This document shows positions 25,070 through 33,787 of a stretch of DNA of 64,000 bases, piece after piece; position 1 is the first letter of the stretch; every line of letters starts with the position of its first letter. The DNA comes from Mesonia sp008017825 (lineage in GTDB: Bacteria; Bacteroidota; Bacteroidia; Flavobacteriales; Flavobacteriaceae), in NCBI RefSeq assembly GCF_008017825.1, contig NZ_VRLS01000006.1, positions 35,030 to 99,029 of the forward strand. The letters run 5' to 3'. The notes beneath the pieces are model-generated. The model was not told the DNA's origin and did no database searches. It was given only the letters and a program-made list of their open reading frames with translations. Both the position numbers and the translations under genes were made by a program.

Positions 25070-26281
25070 ATGCGTTTACACAGAAATCTTGTCTTTGCGG
25101 TAGTTGATACATTAAACTATATATTTAATGAAGGAAAATATGCCGATAAAGAAATATCAAAAGCTTTAAAAAGAGATAAACGCTGGGGTGCTAGAGATCG
25201 TGGTTTTATTGCTGAAACAGTCTACGACATTGTACGCTGGAAAAGACTTTATGCTGAAATAGCCGAAGTAAAAGAACCTTTTTCTAGAGCTAACTTGTTT
25301 AGACTCTTTGCTGTTTGGGCTACACTTAAAGGAATTCAGCTTCCAGATTGGAAACAATTAGAAGAAACTCCTACTCGAAGAATTAAAGGAAGATTTGATG
25401 AACTTTCTAAAATAAGAAAATACAGAGAATCTATTCCAGATTGGATGGATGAGCTCGGAGTTCAAGAATTAGGTGAACAAAAATGGACCAAAGAGATTGC
25501 TGCTTTAAATCATACTGCTCCTGTAGTTTTAAGAGCTAACACTTTAAAAACAACACCTAAAAAATTAATAGATAGCTTATTTTCTGAAACTGTTGAAACT
25601 CATTCCTTAAAAAAATATCCTTCTGCGATTCAATTAGATGAGCGTGCAAATGTATTTTCAACCACTACATTTAAAGATGGATTATTTGAAGTACAAGATG
25701 CATCTTCTCAATTAGTAGCACCATTTTTAAAAGTAGAACCAGGAATGCGAGTGGTAGATACTTGTGCTGGTGCTGGAGGAAAATCTTTGCATTTAGCTTC
25801 CTTAATGGAAAATAAAGGAGCAATTATTGCTTTAGATATTTACGGAAATAAACTAAAAGAACTAAAACGAAGAGCTAAACGTGCTGGAGCTCACAATATT
25901 GAAACACGGGAGATAGACAGCACGAAAGTGATTAAAAAATTATATAACTCTGCCGACAGAGTTCTTATCGATGCTCCATGTAGCGGATTAGGGGTTTTAA
26001 GTAGAAATCCAGATGCTAAATGGAAGCTTCAACCAGAATTTTTAGATAAGATTAGACATACGCAGCAAGAAATTTTAAATCAATATTCTAAAATTTTAAA
26101 GAAAGGTGGTAAAATGGTATACGCCACTTGTTCTATTCTACCATCAGAGAATCAAAATCAAGTAAAAAACTTTTTAGCTTCAGAAGCTGGACAAGAATTT
26201 TCACTTGAAGATGAAAAAATAATCTTAAGCCACGAATCTGGCTACGATGGTTTTTATATGGCACGATTAATTAAAAATTAA
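25070..26281 (+). CDS. RsmB/NOP-family RNA (cytosine-C5) methyltransferase
   Basis: A 403-residue protein. An N-terminal NusB-like helical region (about 1-130) precedes the class I SAM domain: VVDTCAGAGGKSLHLA (motif I), IALDIYGNKLKELKRRA, and the two catalytic Cys in DAPCSGLGVLSRNPD and YATCSILPSENQNQV. It should methylate a cytosine in rRNA, most likely of the small subunit, but the exact target cannot be assigned. The T9SS nuclease gene starts 8 bp downstream. Confidence 0.9.
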   Translation: MRLHRNLVFAVVDTLNYIFNEGKYADKEISKALKRDKRWGARDRGFIAETVYDIVRWKRLYAEIAEVKEPFSRANLFRLFAVWATLKGIQLPDWKQLEETPTRRIKGRFDELSKIRKYRESIPDWMDELGVQELGEQKWTKEIAALNHTAPVVLRANTLKTTPKKLIDSLFSETVETHSLKKYPSAIQLDERANVFSTTTFKDGLFEVQDASSQLVAPFLKVEPGMRVVDTCAGAGGKSLHLASLMENKGAIIALDIYGNKLKELKRRAKRAGAHNIETREIDSTKVIKKLYNSADRVLIDAPCSGLGVLSRNPDAKWKLQPEFLDKIRHTQQEILNQYSKILKKGGKMVYATCSILPSENQNQVKNFLASEAGQEFSLEDEKIILSHESGYDGFYMARLIKN

Positions 26282-26289
26282 AATAAGAA

Positions 26290-28170
26290 ATGAAAAAAAT
26301 TACTTTATTAGGTTGTCTACTTGCAACTCTATTTACTTTCGCACAAGTCCCTGCTGGTTATTATAATAGTGCGCAAGGTTTAAGTGGTTACACTTTAAAG
26401 TCAGAATTAAGAGACATCATTACCAGTGGTCACAACTCTCAAAGTTATGGTGATTTATGGACGGGATACAGCACTTCAGATAGAGATAATTATTATGAAA
26501 ATGATGGTACTATTTTAGATATTTACTCTGAAAACCCATCAGGAGCAGACTCTTACAATTTTACTCTAGGATCTGATCAATGTGGTAGTTATTCTGGAGA
26601 AGGATCTTGTTATAACCGTGAGCATTTAATGCCTCAAAGCTGGTTTAACTCTGCTTCTCCTATGAAATCTGATATTCACCACGTGTACCCTACAGATGGT
26701 TATGTAAACGGACAAAGAGGACACCTTCCTTTTGGTGAAGTAAATAGTGCTTCTTATACGTCTAACAACGGATCTAAAAAAGGAAGTAATGTATATTCTC
26801 ATCCAAATGCTTATAACGGGACTGTTTTTGAACCTATAGATGAGTTTAAAGGTGATGTTGCTAGAGTTTATTTTTACATGGCTACAAGATACCAAAATCA
26901 AATTGGTGGATGGGAGTCTGTAAACGATGGAAGTCAAAATACATTAGATGGAAGTTCAGATCAAGTATTTGAAGACTGGATGCTAGAAATGCTTATCCAG
27001 TGGCACAATAACGATCCTGTTTCTCAAAAAGAGCTAGACCGTAACAATGCTGCATATAATTTTCAAGGAAACAGAAATCCATATATTGACAATCCATCTT
27101 GGGTTGCTGTAGTTTGGGATCCTAATCCAGACACTCAAGCTCCAACTGCACCAACAAATTTAGCTGCAACCAATACCACTTTTTCTTCTGTAGATTTAAA
27201 CTGGAATGCTGCTACAGATGATGTAGGTGTGGTTTCTTACGAAGTAGAACAAGACGGCGTAGTGGTTAAAAACGTAACTACCCTACAAACTACTATTACA
27301 GGATTATCACCACAAACCAATTACTCTTTCGCTGTAAAAGCATTAGATGCTTACGGAAACATATCAGCGTTAAGCAATATGGTGAATATTACAACACTAG
27401 ATGCTCCAACCATTATTTTTAGTGAAGATTTTGAAGGGTGTAACTCTACTCAGTTTAATGCTATTTCAGAATTAAGTGATTTAGATTGGGAGTGTTCAAC
27501 TCAATACGGAGAAAATAATACAGCAAGTTTTCAAATGAATGGTTATTCTCAAGGGCAAGTTCCGAGCACAGATTGGCTTATCACCTACACCGCTATAGAT
27601 TTTGATTTGTATCAAGACGAAAAATTGAGATTCTTTACTGCAGCTGCATATGGAGACTCAGAGCTTCAACTTTTATATTCAACTGATTATGACGGAAGTG
27701 CAACTCCTTCTAATTTTACGTGGCAACCTGTTCCTAATGTAAATATCGCTTTACATTCTGATGGATCTAGTACAATTGAAGAAAACATTTATTCTAATAT
27801 TAATATTAGCTCTATTTCTGGTTCTGCTTATATAGCCTTTAAATATGATACTTCTAATGGTGATGATGCTACTCGATGGACAGTAGATAGTTTCGAAATT
27901 ACTGGAGAAGACAATTTGAGGGTTAACACAAAAGAATTAGATTTTAGTTTTTATCCTAACCCAGTTAAAGGAAATAACCTAAATGTTCAAATGAATAATA
28001 ATGTTGATTTTTCTTATGAAATCTATGACCTTAACGGAAGATTGATTCAGCAAGCTCAACAAGTTTCTACTTCTAATATTAATGTGAGTAGCATTAGCAA
28101 TGGCTTATACTTATTAAAGCTTACTGCGGAAGGAAAAACAGCTACAAAAAAATTAGTGATCAATCATTAA
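26290..28170 (+). CDS. T9SS-secreted endonuclease I with fibronectin type III domain
   Basis: A 626-residue secreted protein. The signal peptide is MKKITLLGCLLATLFTFA-Q. The endonuclease I (EndA/NucM) domain spans about residues 20-275, with NREHLMPQSWFN and DIHHVYPTDGYVNGQRG as the catalytic His/Asn region. A fibronectin type III domain (about 288-372) is followed by a jelly-roll-like module and a type A T9SS sorting domain (FYPNPVKGNN ... LYLLKLTAEGKTATKKLVI). It probably degrades extracellular DNA for phosphate or biofilm turnover. It follows the methyltransferase gene by 8 bp and ends at a strong terminator. Confidence 0.9.
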   Translation: MKKITLLGCLLATLFTFAQVPAGYYNSAQGLSGYTLKSELRDIITSGHNSQSYGDLWTGYSTSDRDNYYENDGTILDIYSENPSGADSYNFTLGSDQCGSYSGEGSCYNREHLMPQSWFNSASPMKSDIHHVYPTDGYVNGQRGHLPFGEVNSASYTSNNGSKKGSNVYSHPNAYNGTVFEPIDEFKGDVARVYFYMATRYQNQIGGWESVNDGSQNTLDGSSDQVFEDWMLEMLIQWHNNDPVSQKELDRNNAAYNFQGNRNPYIDNPSWVAVVWDPNPDTQAPTAPTNLAATNTTFSSVDLNWNAATDDVGVVSYEVEQDGVVVKNVTTLQTTITGLSPQTNYSFAVKALDAYGNISALSNMVNITTLDAPTIIFSEDFEGCNSTQFNAISELSDLDWECSTQYGENNTASFQMNGYSQGQVPSTDWLITYTAIDFDLYQDEKLRFFTAAAYGDSELQLLYSTDYDGSATPSNFTWQPVPNVNIALHSDGSSTIEENIYSNINISSISGSAYIAFKYDTSNGDDATRWTVDSFEITGEDNLRVNTKELDFSFYPNPVKGNNLNVQMNNNVDFSYEIYDLNGRLIQQAQQVSTSNINVSSISNGLYLLKLTAEGKTATKKLVINH

Positions 28171-28186
28171 TTTCTAAATAGACTAC

Positions 28187-28219
28187 AAAAAAAAGCGGCT
28201 TTAATTGCCGCTTTTTTTT
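28187..28219 (+). terminator. Terminator after the endonuclease gene
   Basis: AAAAAAAAGCGGC / GCCGCTTTTTTTT stem around a TTTAATT loop, 17 bp after the stop; symmetrical, so possibly bidirectional. Confidence 0.9.
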
Positions 28220-28243
28220 ATAGTAATAATTGAAAGAAAAAAG

Positions 28244-28251
28244 TAAATTTG
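28244..28251 (+). promoter_or_regulatory. -7 element of purL
   Basis: TAAATTTG, 29 bp before the ATG at 28281. Its position inside a longer open frame argues that the purL protein starts at 28281, not at the TTG at 28230. Confidence 0.5.
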
Positions 28252-28280
28252 CAGCTCAACACAACACAAACCACCCGATT

Positions 28281-31200
28281 ATGATTCTTTTCTTCGGAAA
28301 CTCTTCAAAAACGGTTTATACCGTACAAACACAACAAAAATTACAAGAGGACGCCATACAAAAACTCAATTGGCTTTTTGGTGACGCTCAACAAATCAAT
28401 AAAGAATCTTTAAAAGGAGATTTTATAGGTCCTCGTGCAGCGATGATTACTCCTTGGAGTACAAATGCGGTAGAGATCACTCAAAATATGGGAATCGAAG
28501 GCATTCTACGTATTGAAGAATTTCATGAAGTAGAAAAAGACTTTACTGATTTTGATCCTATGCTTTCTCAAAAATATCACGAACTACATCAAGATATTTT
28601 TGATATTCATATACAACCCGAAGAAATTAAAAGTATTGATGATATTAGTGCTTACAACCAACAAGAAGGTTTAGCGTTAAATGAAGAAGAGGTAAAATAC
28701 CTTGAAGAACTATCAGAAAAATTAGGAAGAAAGCTAACCGACTCAGAAGTTTTCGGATTTTCTCAGGTTAATTCAGAACATTGCCGGCATAAGATTTTTA
28801 ATGGAAAATTTGTGATTGACGGGGAAGAAAAACCCTCATCACTTTTTAAACTTATTAGAAAAACTTCAGAAAAACATCCTAACGAAATTGTTTCGGCTTA
28901 TAAAGATAATGTAGCTTTCATCAACGGACCTAGAGTAGAGCAATTTGCTCCAAAATCGGCCGACAAGCCAGATTATTACCAAAATAAAGATTACGATTCT
29001 GTGATTTCTATTAAAGCAGAAACACACAACTTCCCTACTACTGTAGAACCATTTAACGGAGCTGCAACTGGAAGCGGGGGAGAAATTAGAGACCGTCTTG
29101 CAGGTGGTAAAGGTTCTTTACCATTAGCAGGAACTGCTGTTTATATGACTTCTTACAGTCGTCTTAATGAAGACAGACCTTGGGAGAAAGGAATGCAAGA
29201 ACGCAAATGGCTATATCAAACTCCTATGGATATCCTTATTAAAGCTTCTAATGGAGCTTCAGATTTTGGAAATAAATTCGGTCAGCCTCTTATTACGGGA
29301 TCTGTTCTTACCTTCGAACATACCGAGAATGATCGCGACTTAGGTTTTGATAAAGTGATTATGCTCGCAGGCGGAATTGGCTACGGAAAAAAAGACCAAG
29401 CTTTAAAAGATGTTCCTAAGAAAGAGGATCAAATTGTTATTCTTGGAGGTGAAAATTATAGAATTGGAATGGGAGGAGCTGCAGTTTCTTCTGCAGATAC
29501 AGGAGAATTTAGCAGTGGTATAGAGCTTAACGCTATACAACGTTCTAACCCAGAAATGCAAAAACGTGCCGCCAATGCAATTCGCGGAATGGTAGAAGCA
29601 GATGAAAACCCTATTGTTTCTATTCACGATCATGGCGCTGGAGGTCACTTAAATTGTCTAAGTGAATTGGTAGAAGAAACAGGAGGAAAAATAGATCTAG
29701 ACCAATTACCTGTAGGTGATCCTACGCTTTCTGCTAAAGAAATTATTGGGAATGAATCTCAAGAACGTATGGGATTAGTGATTGGGAAAGATCAAATTGC
29801 TACCCTAAAAAGAGTAGCAGATAGAGAACGTTCTCCTATGTATCAAGTAGGTGAAGTTACGAATGATAATAGATTTACGTTTGAAGGAAGCACTTCTAAA
29901 CAAAAACCTATGGATTTGGCTCTAGCCGATATGTTTGGTAGTTCGCCTCAAACCATTATGAACGACAAAACCGTTCAACAAAATTATTCTGCTTTAGAAT
30001 ATAAGACAGATAAAATTTACGATTACGTAAAACAAGTATTACAATTAGAAGCTGTTGCTTGTAAAGATTGGCTAACCAATAAAGTGGACCGTTGTGTCTC
30101 AGGAAGGGTTGCCAAACAACAAAATGTAGGACCTCTACAATTACCTTTAAACAATGTAGGTGTAATGGCCTTAGATTATAATGGAAATCAAGGGGTGGCT
30201 ACTTCTATTGGACACTCCCCTATTTCTGGATTGGTAGATCCGGTTGCGGGAGCTAAAAACTCAATAGCTGAGTCATTGACTAATTTAGTTTGGGCACCAT
30301 TAGAAAAAGGATTAAAATCAGTATCACTTTCTGCCAACTGGATGTGGCCTTGTAATAATGAAGGTGAAGACGCGCGCTTATATGAAGCTGTTAAAGGAGT
30401 CTCAGATTTTGCTATAAATTTAGGAATTAACATCCCTACAGGGAAAGATTCTTTATCGATGAAGCAAAAATATCCAGATAAAGAGGTAATTTCTCCGGGT
30501 ACAGTGATTATTTCCGCAGCAGCGAATTGTAATCAAATCACCAAAGTAGTAGAACCAGTCTTACAAAAAAATGGCGGTGACATTTATTACATCAACTTAT
30601 CTCAAGATAATTTTAAATTAGGAGGTTCTTCTTTTGCTCAAATTTTAAATAAAGTGGGGACTGAAGTTCCTATGATTAAAGATGATGAGCAATTTGCCAA
30701 GACCTTTAATGCAATACAAAAATTAATTAAAGAAGATCATATTTTAGCTGGACACGATGTTGCTTCAGGAGGATTGATCACTACTTTGTTAGAAATGTGC
30801 TTTGCTGATGTAGATCTAGGTGCTACTATAGATTTAAGCGCTTTAAATGAAAAAGACTCTGCTAAAGTATTATTTAATGAAAATAGCGGAATTGTATTTC
30901 AGACTAAAGACGCTTCCGCGGAAGCAATATTAGAAGAGCTTAACGTTTCATTTTTCAAGGTAGGAGAAGTAACTACTAAAGGAAGCTTAGAAATCACCAA
31001 CCAAACCGATAAGTTTGAGTTTGATATTGCCACTTATCGTGATGCTTGGTTTGAAACTTCTTATTTATTAGACCAGAAACAAAGCGGAGAAACTAAGGCA
31101 AAAGAGCGTTTTGATAATTATAAAAAACAACCTCTTTCTTATCAATTCCCTAAAGATTTTACAGGGAAACTACCTGTAATTGATTCGGGTAAACCGAAAA

Positions 31201-31943
31201 TAAAAGCGGCAATTATTAGAGAGAAAGGATCTAACTCTGAGCGTGAAATGGCTCGTGCTATGCACCTTGCTGGCTTTGACGTAAAAGATGTTCATATGAC
31301 CGATTTAATTACAGGTCGGGAAAATCTAGAAGACATTCAATTTATTGCGGCTGTAGGTGGTTTCTCAAATTCAGATGTTTTAGGAAGTGCTAAAGGTTGG
31401 GCTGGTGCATTTTTATATAATGAAAAGGCTAATATCGCTCTCAAAAAATTCTTTGATAGAGAAGATACGCTTTCATTAGGAGTATGTAACGGTTGTCAAT
31501 TATTTATAGAATTAGGCTTAATTAACCCAGATCATACCGAAAAGCCTAAAATGCTTCACAATGATTCTCATAAATTTGAATGTAATTTTACATCGGTAGA
31601 AATTAAAGAGAATAAATCTATTATGTTATCTGATCTTTCCGGAAGTAAACTAGGAATTTGGGCAGCTCACGGTGAAGGAAAGTTTAGCTTCCCTTATGGA
31701 GAAGAAAAGTATAATATTGTGGGTAAATATGGCTACGAGAATTATCCTGCCAACCCAAATGGCTCAGATTTTAATACCGCTATGTTAACAGACGATACGG
31801 GAAGACATTTAGTGATGATGCCGCACTTAGAGCGTTCTACTTTTACATGGAATTGGGCTAACTACCCTAAAGATCGTAATGATGAAGTTACACCTTGGTT
31901 AGAAGCCTTTGTAAATGCACGCAAGTGGCTAGAAAACAAATAA
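28281..31943 (+). CDS. purL: Phosphoribosylformylglycinamidine synthase, single-chain
   Basis: From ATG 28281 the protein has 1220 residues and opens MILFFGNSSKTVYTVQTQ. The frame reaches back to a TTG at 28230, but that segment contains the -7 promoter box. It holds the N-terminal PurS-like part, two AIRS-type ATP-binding halves (ETHNFPTTVEPFNGAATGSGG, GMGGAAVSSAD) and a C-terminal glutamine amidotransferase domain with the nucleophile in GVCNGCQLF. It makes FGAM from FGAR, Gln and ATP in purine synthesis. Length is slightly below E. coli PurL (1295). It contains one copy of the recurrent palindrome, reading Ala-Ser-Ala-Glu-Ala. Confidence 0.95.
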   Translation: MILFFGNSSKTVYTVQTQQKLQEDAIQKLNWLFGDAQQINKESLKGDFIGPRAAMITPWSTNAVEITQNMGIEGILRIEEFHEVEKDFTDFDPMLSQKYHELHQDIFDIHIQPEEIKSIDDISAYNQQEGLALNEEEVKYLEELSEKLGRKLTDSEVFGFSQVNSEHCRHKIFNGKFVIDGEEKPSSLFKLIRKTSEKHPNEIVSAYKDNVAFINGPRVEQFAPKSADKPDYYQNKDYDSVISIKAETHNFPTTVEPFNGAATGSGGEIRDRLAGGKGSLPLAGTAVYMTSYSRLNEDRPWEKGMQERKWLYQTPMDILIKASNGASDFGNKFGQPLITGSVLTFEHTENDRDLGFDKVIMLAGGIGYGKKDQALKDVPKKEDQIVILGGENYRIGMGGAAVSSADTGEFSSGIELNAIQRSNPEMQKRAANAIRGMVEADENPIVSIHDHGAGGHLNCLSELVEETGGKIDLDQLPVGDPTLSAKEIIGNESQERMGLVIGKDQIATLKRVADRERSPMYQVGEVTNDNRFTFEGSTSKQKPMDLALADMFGSSPQTIMNDKTVQQNYSALEYKTDKIYDYVKQVLQLEAVACKDWLTNKVDRCVSGRVAKQQNVGPLQLPLNNVGVMALDYNGNQGVATSIGHSPISGLVDPVAGAKNSIAESLTNLVWAPLEKGLKSVSLSANWMWPCNNEGEDARLYEAVKGVSDFAINLGINIPTGKDSLSMKQKYPDKEVISPGTVIISAAANCNQITKVVEPVLQKNGGDIYYINLSQDNFKLGGSSFAQILNKVGTEVPMIKDDEQFAKTFNAIQKLIKEDHILAGHDVASGGLITTLLEMCFADVDLGATIDLSALNEKDSAKVLFNENSGIVFQTKDASAEAILEELNVSFFKVGEVTTKGSLEITNQTDKFEFDIATYRDAWFETSYLLDQKQSGETKAKERFDNYKKQPLSYQFPKDFTGKLPVIDSGKPKIKAAIIREKGSNSEREMARAMHLAGFDVKDVHMTDLITGRENLEDIQFIAAVGGFSNSDVLGSAKGWAGAFLYNEKANIALKKFFDREDTLSLGVCNGCQLFIELGLINPDHTEKPKMLHNDSHKFECNFTSVEIKENKSIMLSDLSGSKLGIWAAHGEGKFSFPYGEEKYNIVGKYGYENYPANPNGSDFNTAMLTDDTGRHLVMMPHLERSTFTWNWANYPKDRNDEVTPWLEAFVNARKWLENK
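30912..30925. repeat. Recurrent palindrome, copy 3 (perfect 14 bp)
   Basis: GCTTCCGCGGAAGC within purL, preceded by AC as in copies 2 and 4 and read in the same codon phase (Ala-Ser-Ala-Glu-Ala). Confidence 0.75.
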
Positions 31944-31964
31944 GGTAAAATTTATATTTTTTAG

Positions 31965-31997
31965 AAAAGCTTGAAGTTTTTCAACTTCAAGCTTTTT
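31965..31997 (+). terminator. Terminator after purL
   Basis: AAAAGCTTGAAGTT / AACTTCAAGCTTTT perfect 14-bp stem with a TTTTC loop, ending in T6. Confidence 0.9.
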
Positions 31998-32066
31998 TGT
32001 TTTAGTCAATTCTAGAAGTGTTTTTTTTTAACCTAAATATTAGAATTTATGTGGTTTTTATGAGAT

Positions 32067-32099
32067 TAGATTCTACACAATTGTAGAAAATTTCTACAC
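32067..32099. promoter_or_regulatory. Operator-like repeats upstream of the glycosyltransferase
   Basis: TTCTACA (32071-32077) and TGTAGAA (32082-32088) form a 7-bp inverted repeat around CAAT. TTCTACACA recurs as a direct copy at 32092, exactly 21 bp (two helical turns) from the first. The cluster lies about 100-125 bp before the ATG at 32195. A transcription factor site is likely, but which factor is unknown. Confidence 0.45.
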
Positions 32100-32194
32100 A
32101 TTATAAAACCGATCCTTTAGAATAGTATTGTTTATCAAGGTTTAAGCTCGTGGCATCAATATTGGCTTATGAGAAGTAAACCAAAAAAACGAAT

Positions 32195-33634
32195 ATGAGC
32201 AATACAGCAAGAAAATACTCAGCAATTGAATCTCACGATTTTTTAAACTCTCAAAATAAATCATTACCAGATAATGATAAGTCAAATTCAACCAAGTTAT
32301 TAATTCTTGCAGGAACGTTTCTGCTATTAGTTAGCGCTGTAGTGGTTACTTTTTTATTTTACCCATATTTCGAAGCGATTCATTTAGAAAGAATGAACAA
32401 TGCTTGGGGTAAAGCTTTGAGAATAGGTGGTATTGCTTTGTTAGCAACGCATATTGGTTTTTTAGTATATCTAATTGTTTTATATTTTAAATATAAAGTA
32501 GTTGAATCTGTTTCAGATGAAGAATTACCAAATTGTACCATTATCGTACCTGCCTATAATGAGGGTAAACTGGTATGGAAAACACTTATTAGTTTAGCTG
32601 AAAGCAATTACCCTGAAGAAAAAATTCAATTAATTTCTATCGATGATGGTAGTAAAGATGATACATGGGAATGGATGAAAAAAGCCAAAGAGCAATTAGG
32701 CGATCGTTTAGCTATCTATCAACAACCTGAAAATAAAGGAAAAAGACACGCTCTTTACCGCGGATTTCATTTAGCTACAGGAGATGTGTTTATTACTGTG
32801 GACAGTGATTCTATCGTAAAAAAAGACACTTTGAGAAATATGGCTAGTCCGTTTGTGAATAATGAAGAATGTGGAGCTGTGGCTGGAAATGTAAGAGTCC
32901 TAAACAATAAAAAAGCTCTTATTCCAAAAATGCTGAATGTTAGTTTTGCTTTTAGTTTTGAATTTGTTAGATCTGCACAAAGTGTATTAGGATCGGTTTT
33001 ATGTACACCTGGTGCTCTTGCTGCATATCGTAAAGATGCTGTTTTAAACTGTTTACCAGAATGGATCAATCAAACCTTTAACGGTCAACCTTCAGATATT
33101 GGCGAAGACAGAGCGATGACCAATATGATTTTAAAACAAGGTTATAAAGTATTGTTTCAAAGAAATGCTTTCGTATATACTAATATTCCTGAGCGATACA
33201 AAAACCTATACAAAATGTTTATCCGTTGGGAAAGAAGTAATGTAAGAGAGAATATTGCGATGAGTAGATTTGCTTTTGGAGATTTTAGAAAAGGACCTAA
33301 GACAGGAACCAGAATATTATTATTAAACCAGTGGTCTAAGATTTTATTGTCTTACCCAATGGTGTTATTAATGTTGTTCTTTATTGTTACTTATCCCTTA
33401 TTATTTATTACCTCAGCTTTAGTCAGTATACTTGTGTTTTCAAGTTTTCAAGCTTTATTTTATGCTAAGAAGCACACGGTAATTGAATCTTTTTGGGCAT
33501 ATCCTTATAGTTTATTTTACACATTTACTTTATTTTGGATAACTCCTTATGCTATCGCAACTGCAAGTAGAAGTGGATGGTTAACAAGAGAATTACCTAA
33601 AACAAAAGCTACTTTCGTTACCCCAAAGGCTTAA
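32195..33634 (+). CDS. Processive family 2 glycosyltransferase (NodC/HasA/chitin-synthase-like)
   Basis: A 479-residue membrane enzyme. Two helices lie near residues 32-55 and 72-95. The GT-A domain shows TIIVPAYNEGKL, DDGSKDDTW, the metal-binding VDSDSI, the catalytic GEDRA and a RWERS motif equivalent to Q/RxxRW of processive synthases. Three more helices (about 385-465) close the protein. It probably polymerises and extrudes a beta-linked polysaccharide across the inner membrane. It is monocistronic; no BcsB- or PgaA-like partner is adjacent. Confidence 0.88.
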   Translation: MSNTARKYSAIESHDFLNSQNKSLPDNDKSNSTKLLILAGTFLLLVSAVVVTFLFYPYFEAIHLERMNNAWGKALRIGGIALLATHIGFLVYLIVLYFKYKVVESVSDEELPNCTIIVPAYNEGKLVWKTLISLAESNYPEEKIQLISIDDGSKDDTWEWMKKAKEQLGDRLAIYQQPENKGKRHALYRGFHLATGDVFITVDSDSIVKKDTLRNMASPFVNNEECGAVAGNVRVLNNKKALIPKMLNVSFAFSFEFVRSAQSVLGSVLCTPGALAAYRKDAVLNCLPEWINQTFNGQPSDIGEDRAMTNMILKQGYKVLFQRNAFVYTNIPERYKNLYKMFIRWERSNVRENIAMSRFAFGDFRKGPKTGTRILLLNQWSKILLSYPMVLLMLFFIVTYPLLFITSALVSILVFSSFQALFYAKKHTVIESFWAYPYSLFYTFTLFWITPYAIATASRSGWLTRELPKTKATFVTPKA

Positions 33635-33762
33635 AAAGGAGGTTTTATTTATAAATTGAGTTATATATTTTATTAATATTTAACTGTGCGACAAATATTT
33701 ATCTTATAAATAAATAGTTTTTATAAAAATTTAATAGAAAAAGAGGAGTTATTTTTATATTT

Positions 33763-33770
33763 TGCATAAT
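33763..33770. promoter_or_regulatory. Half-site of the MarR palindrome before the acyl-CoA synthetase gene
   Basis: TGCATAAT is identical to the right arm of the palindrome in front of marR (35875-35890). It sits 17 bp before the ATG. It is only 8 bp in AT-rich DNA, so the link is tentative. Confidence 0.3.
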
Positions 33771-33787
33771 AATAACTCCTTTTTCTT

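Noticed and set aside
28230..28280. In-frame N-terminal extension of purL from TTG
   Set aside because: The segment contains the TAAATTTG -7 box and no PurL-like sequence; ATG 28281 gives the typical start.
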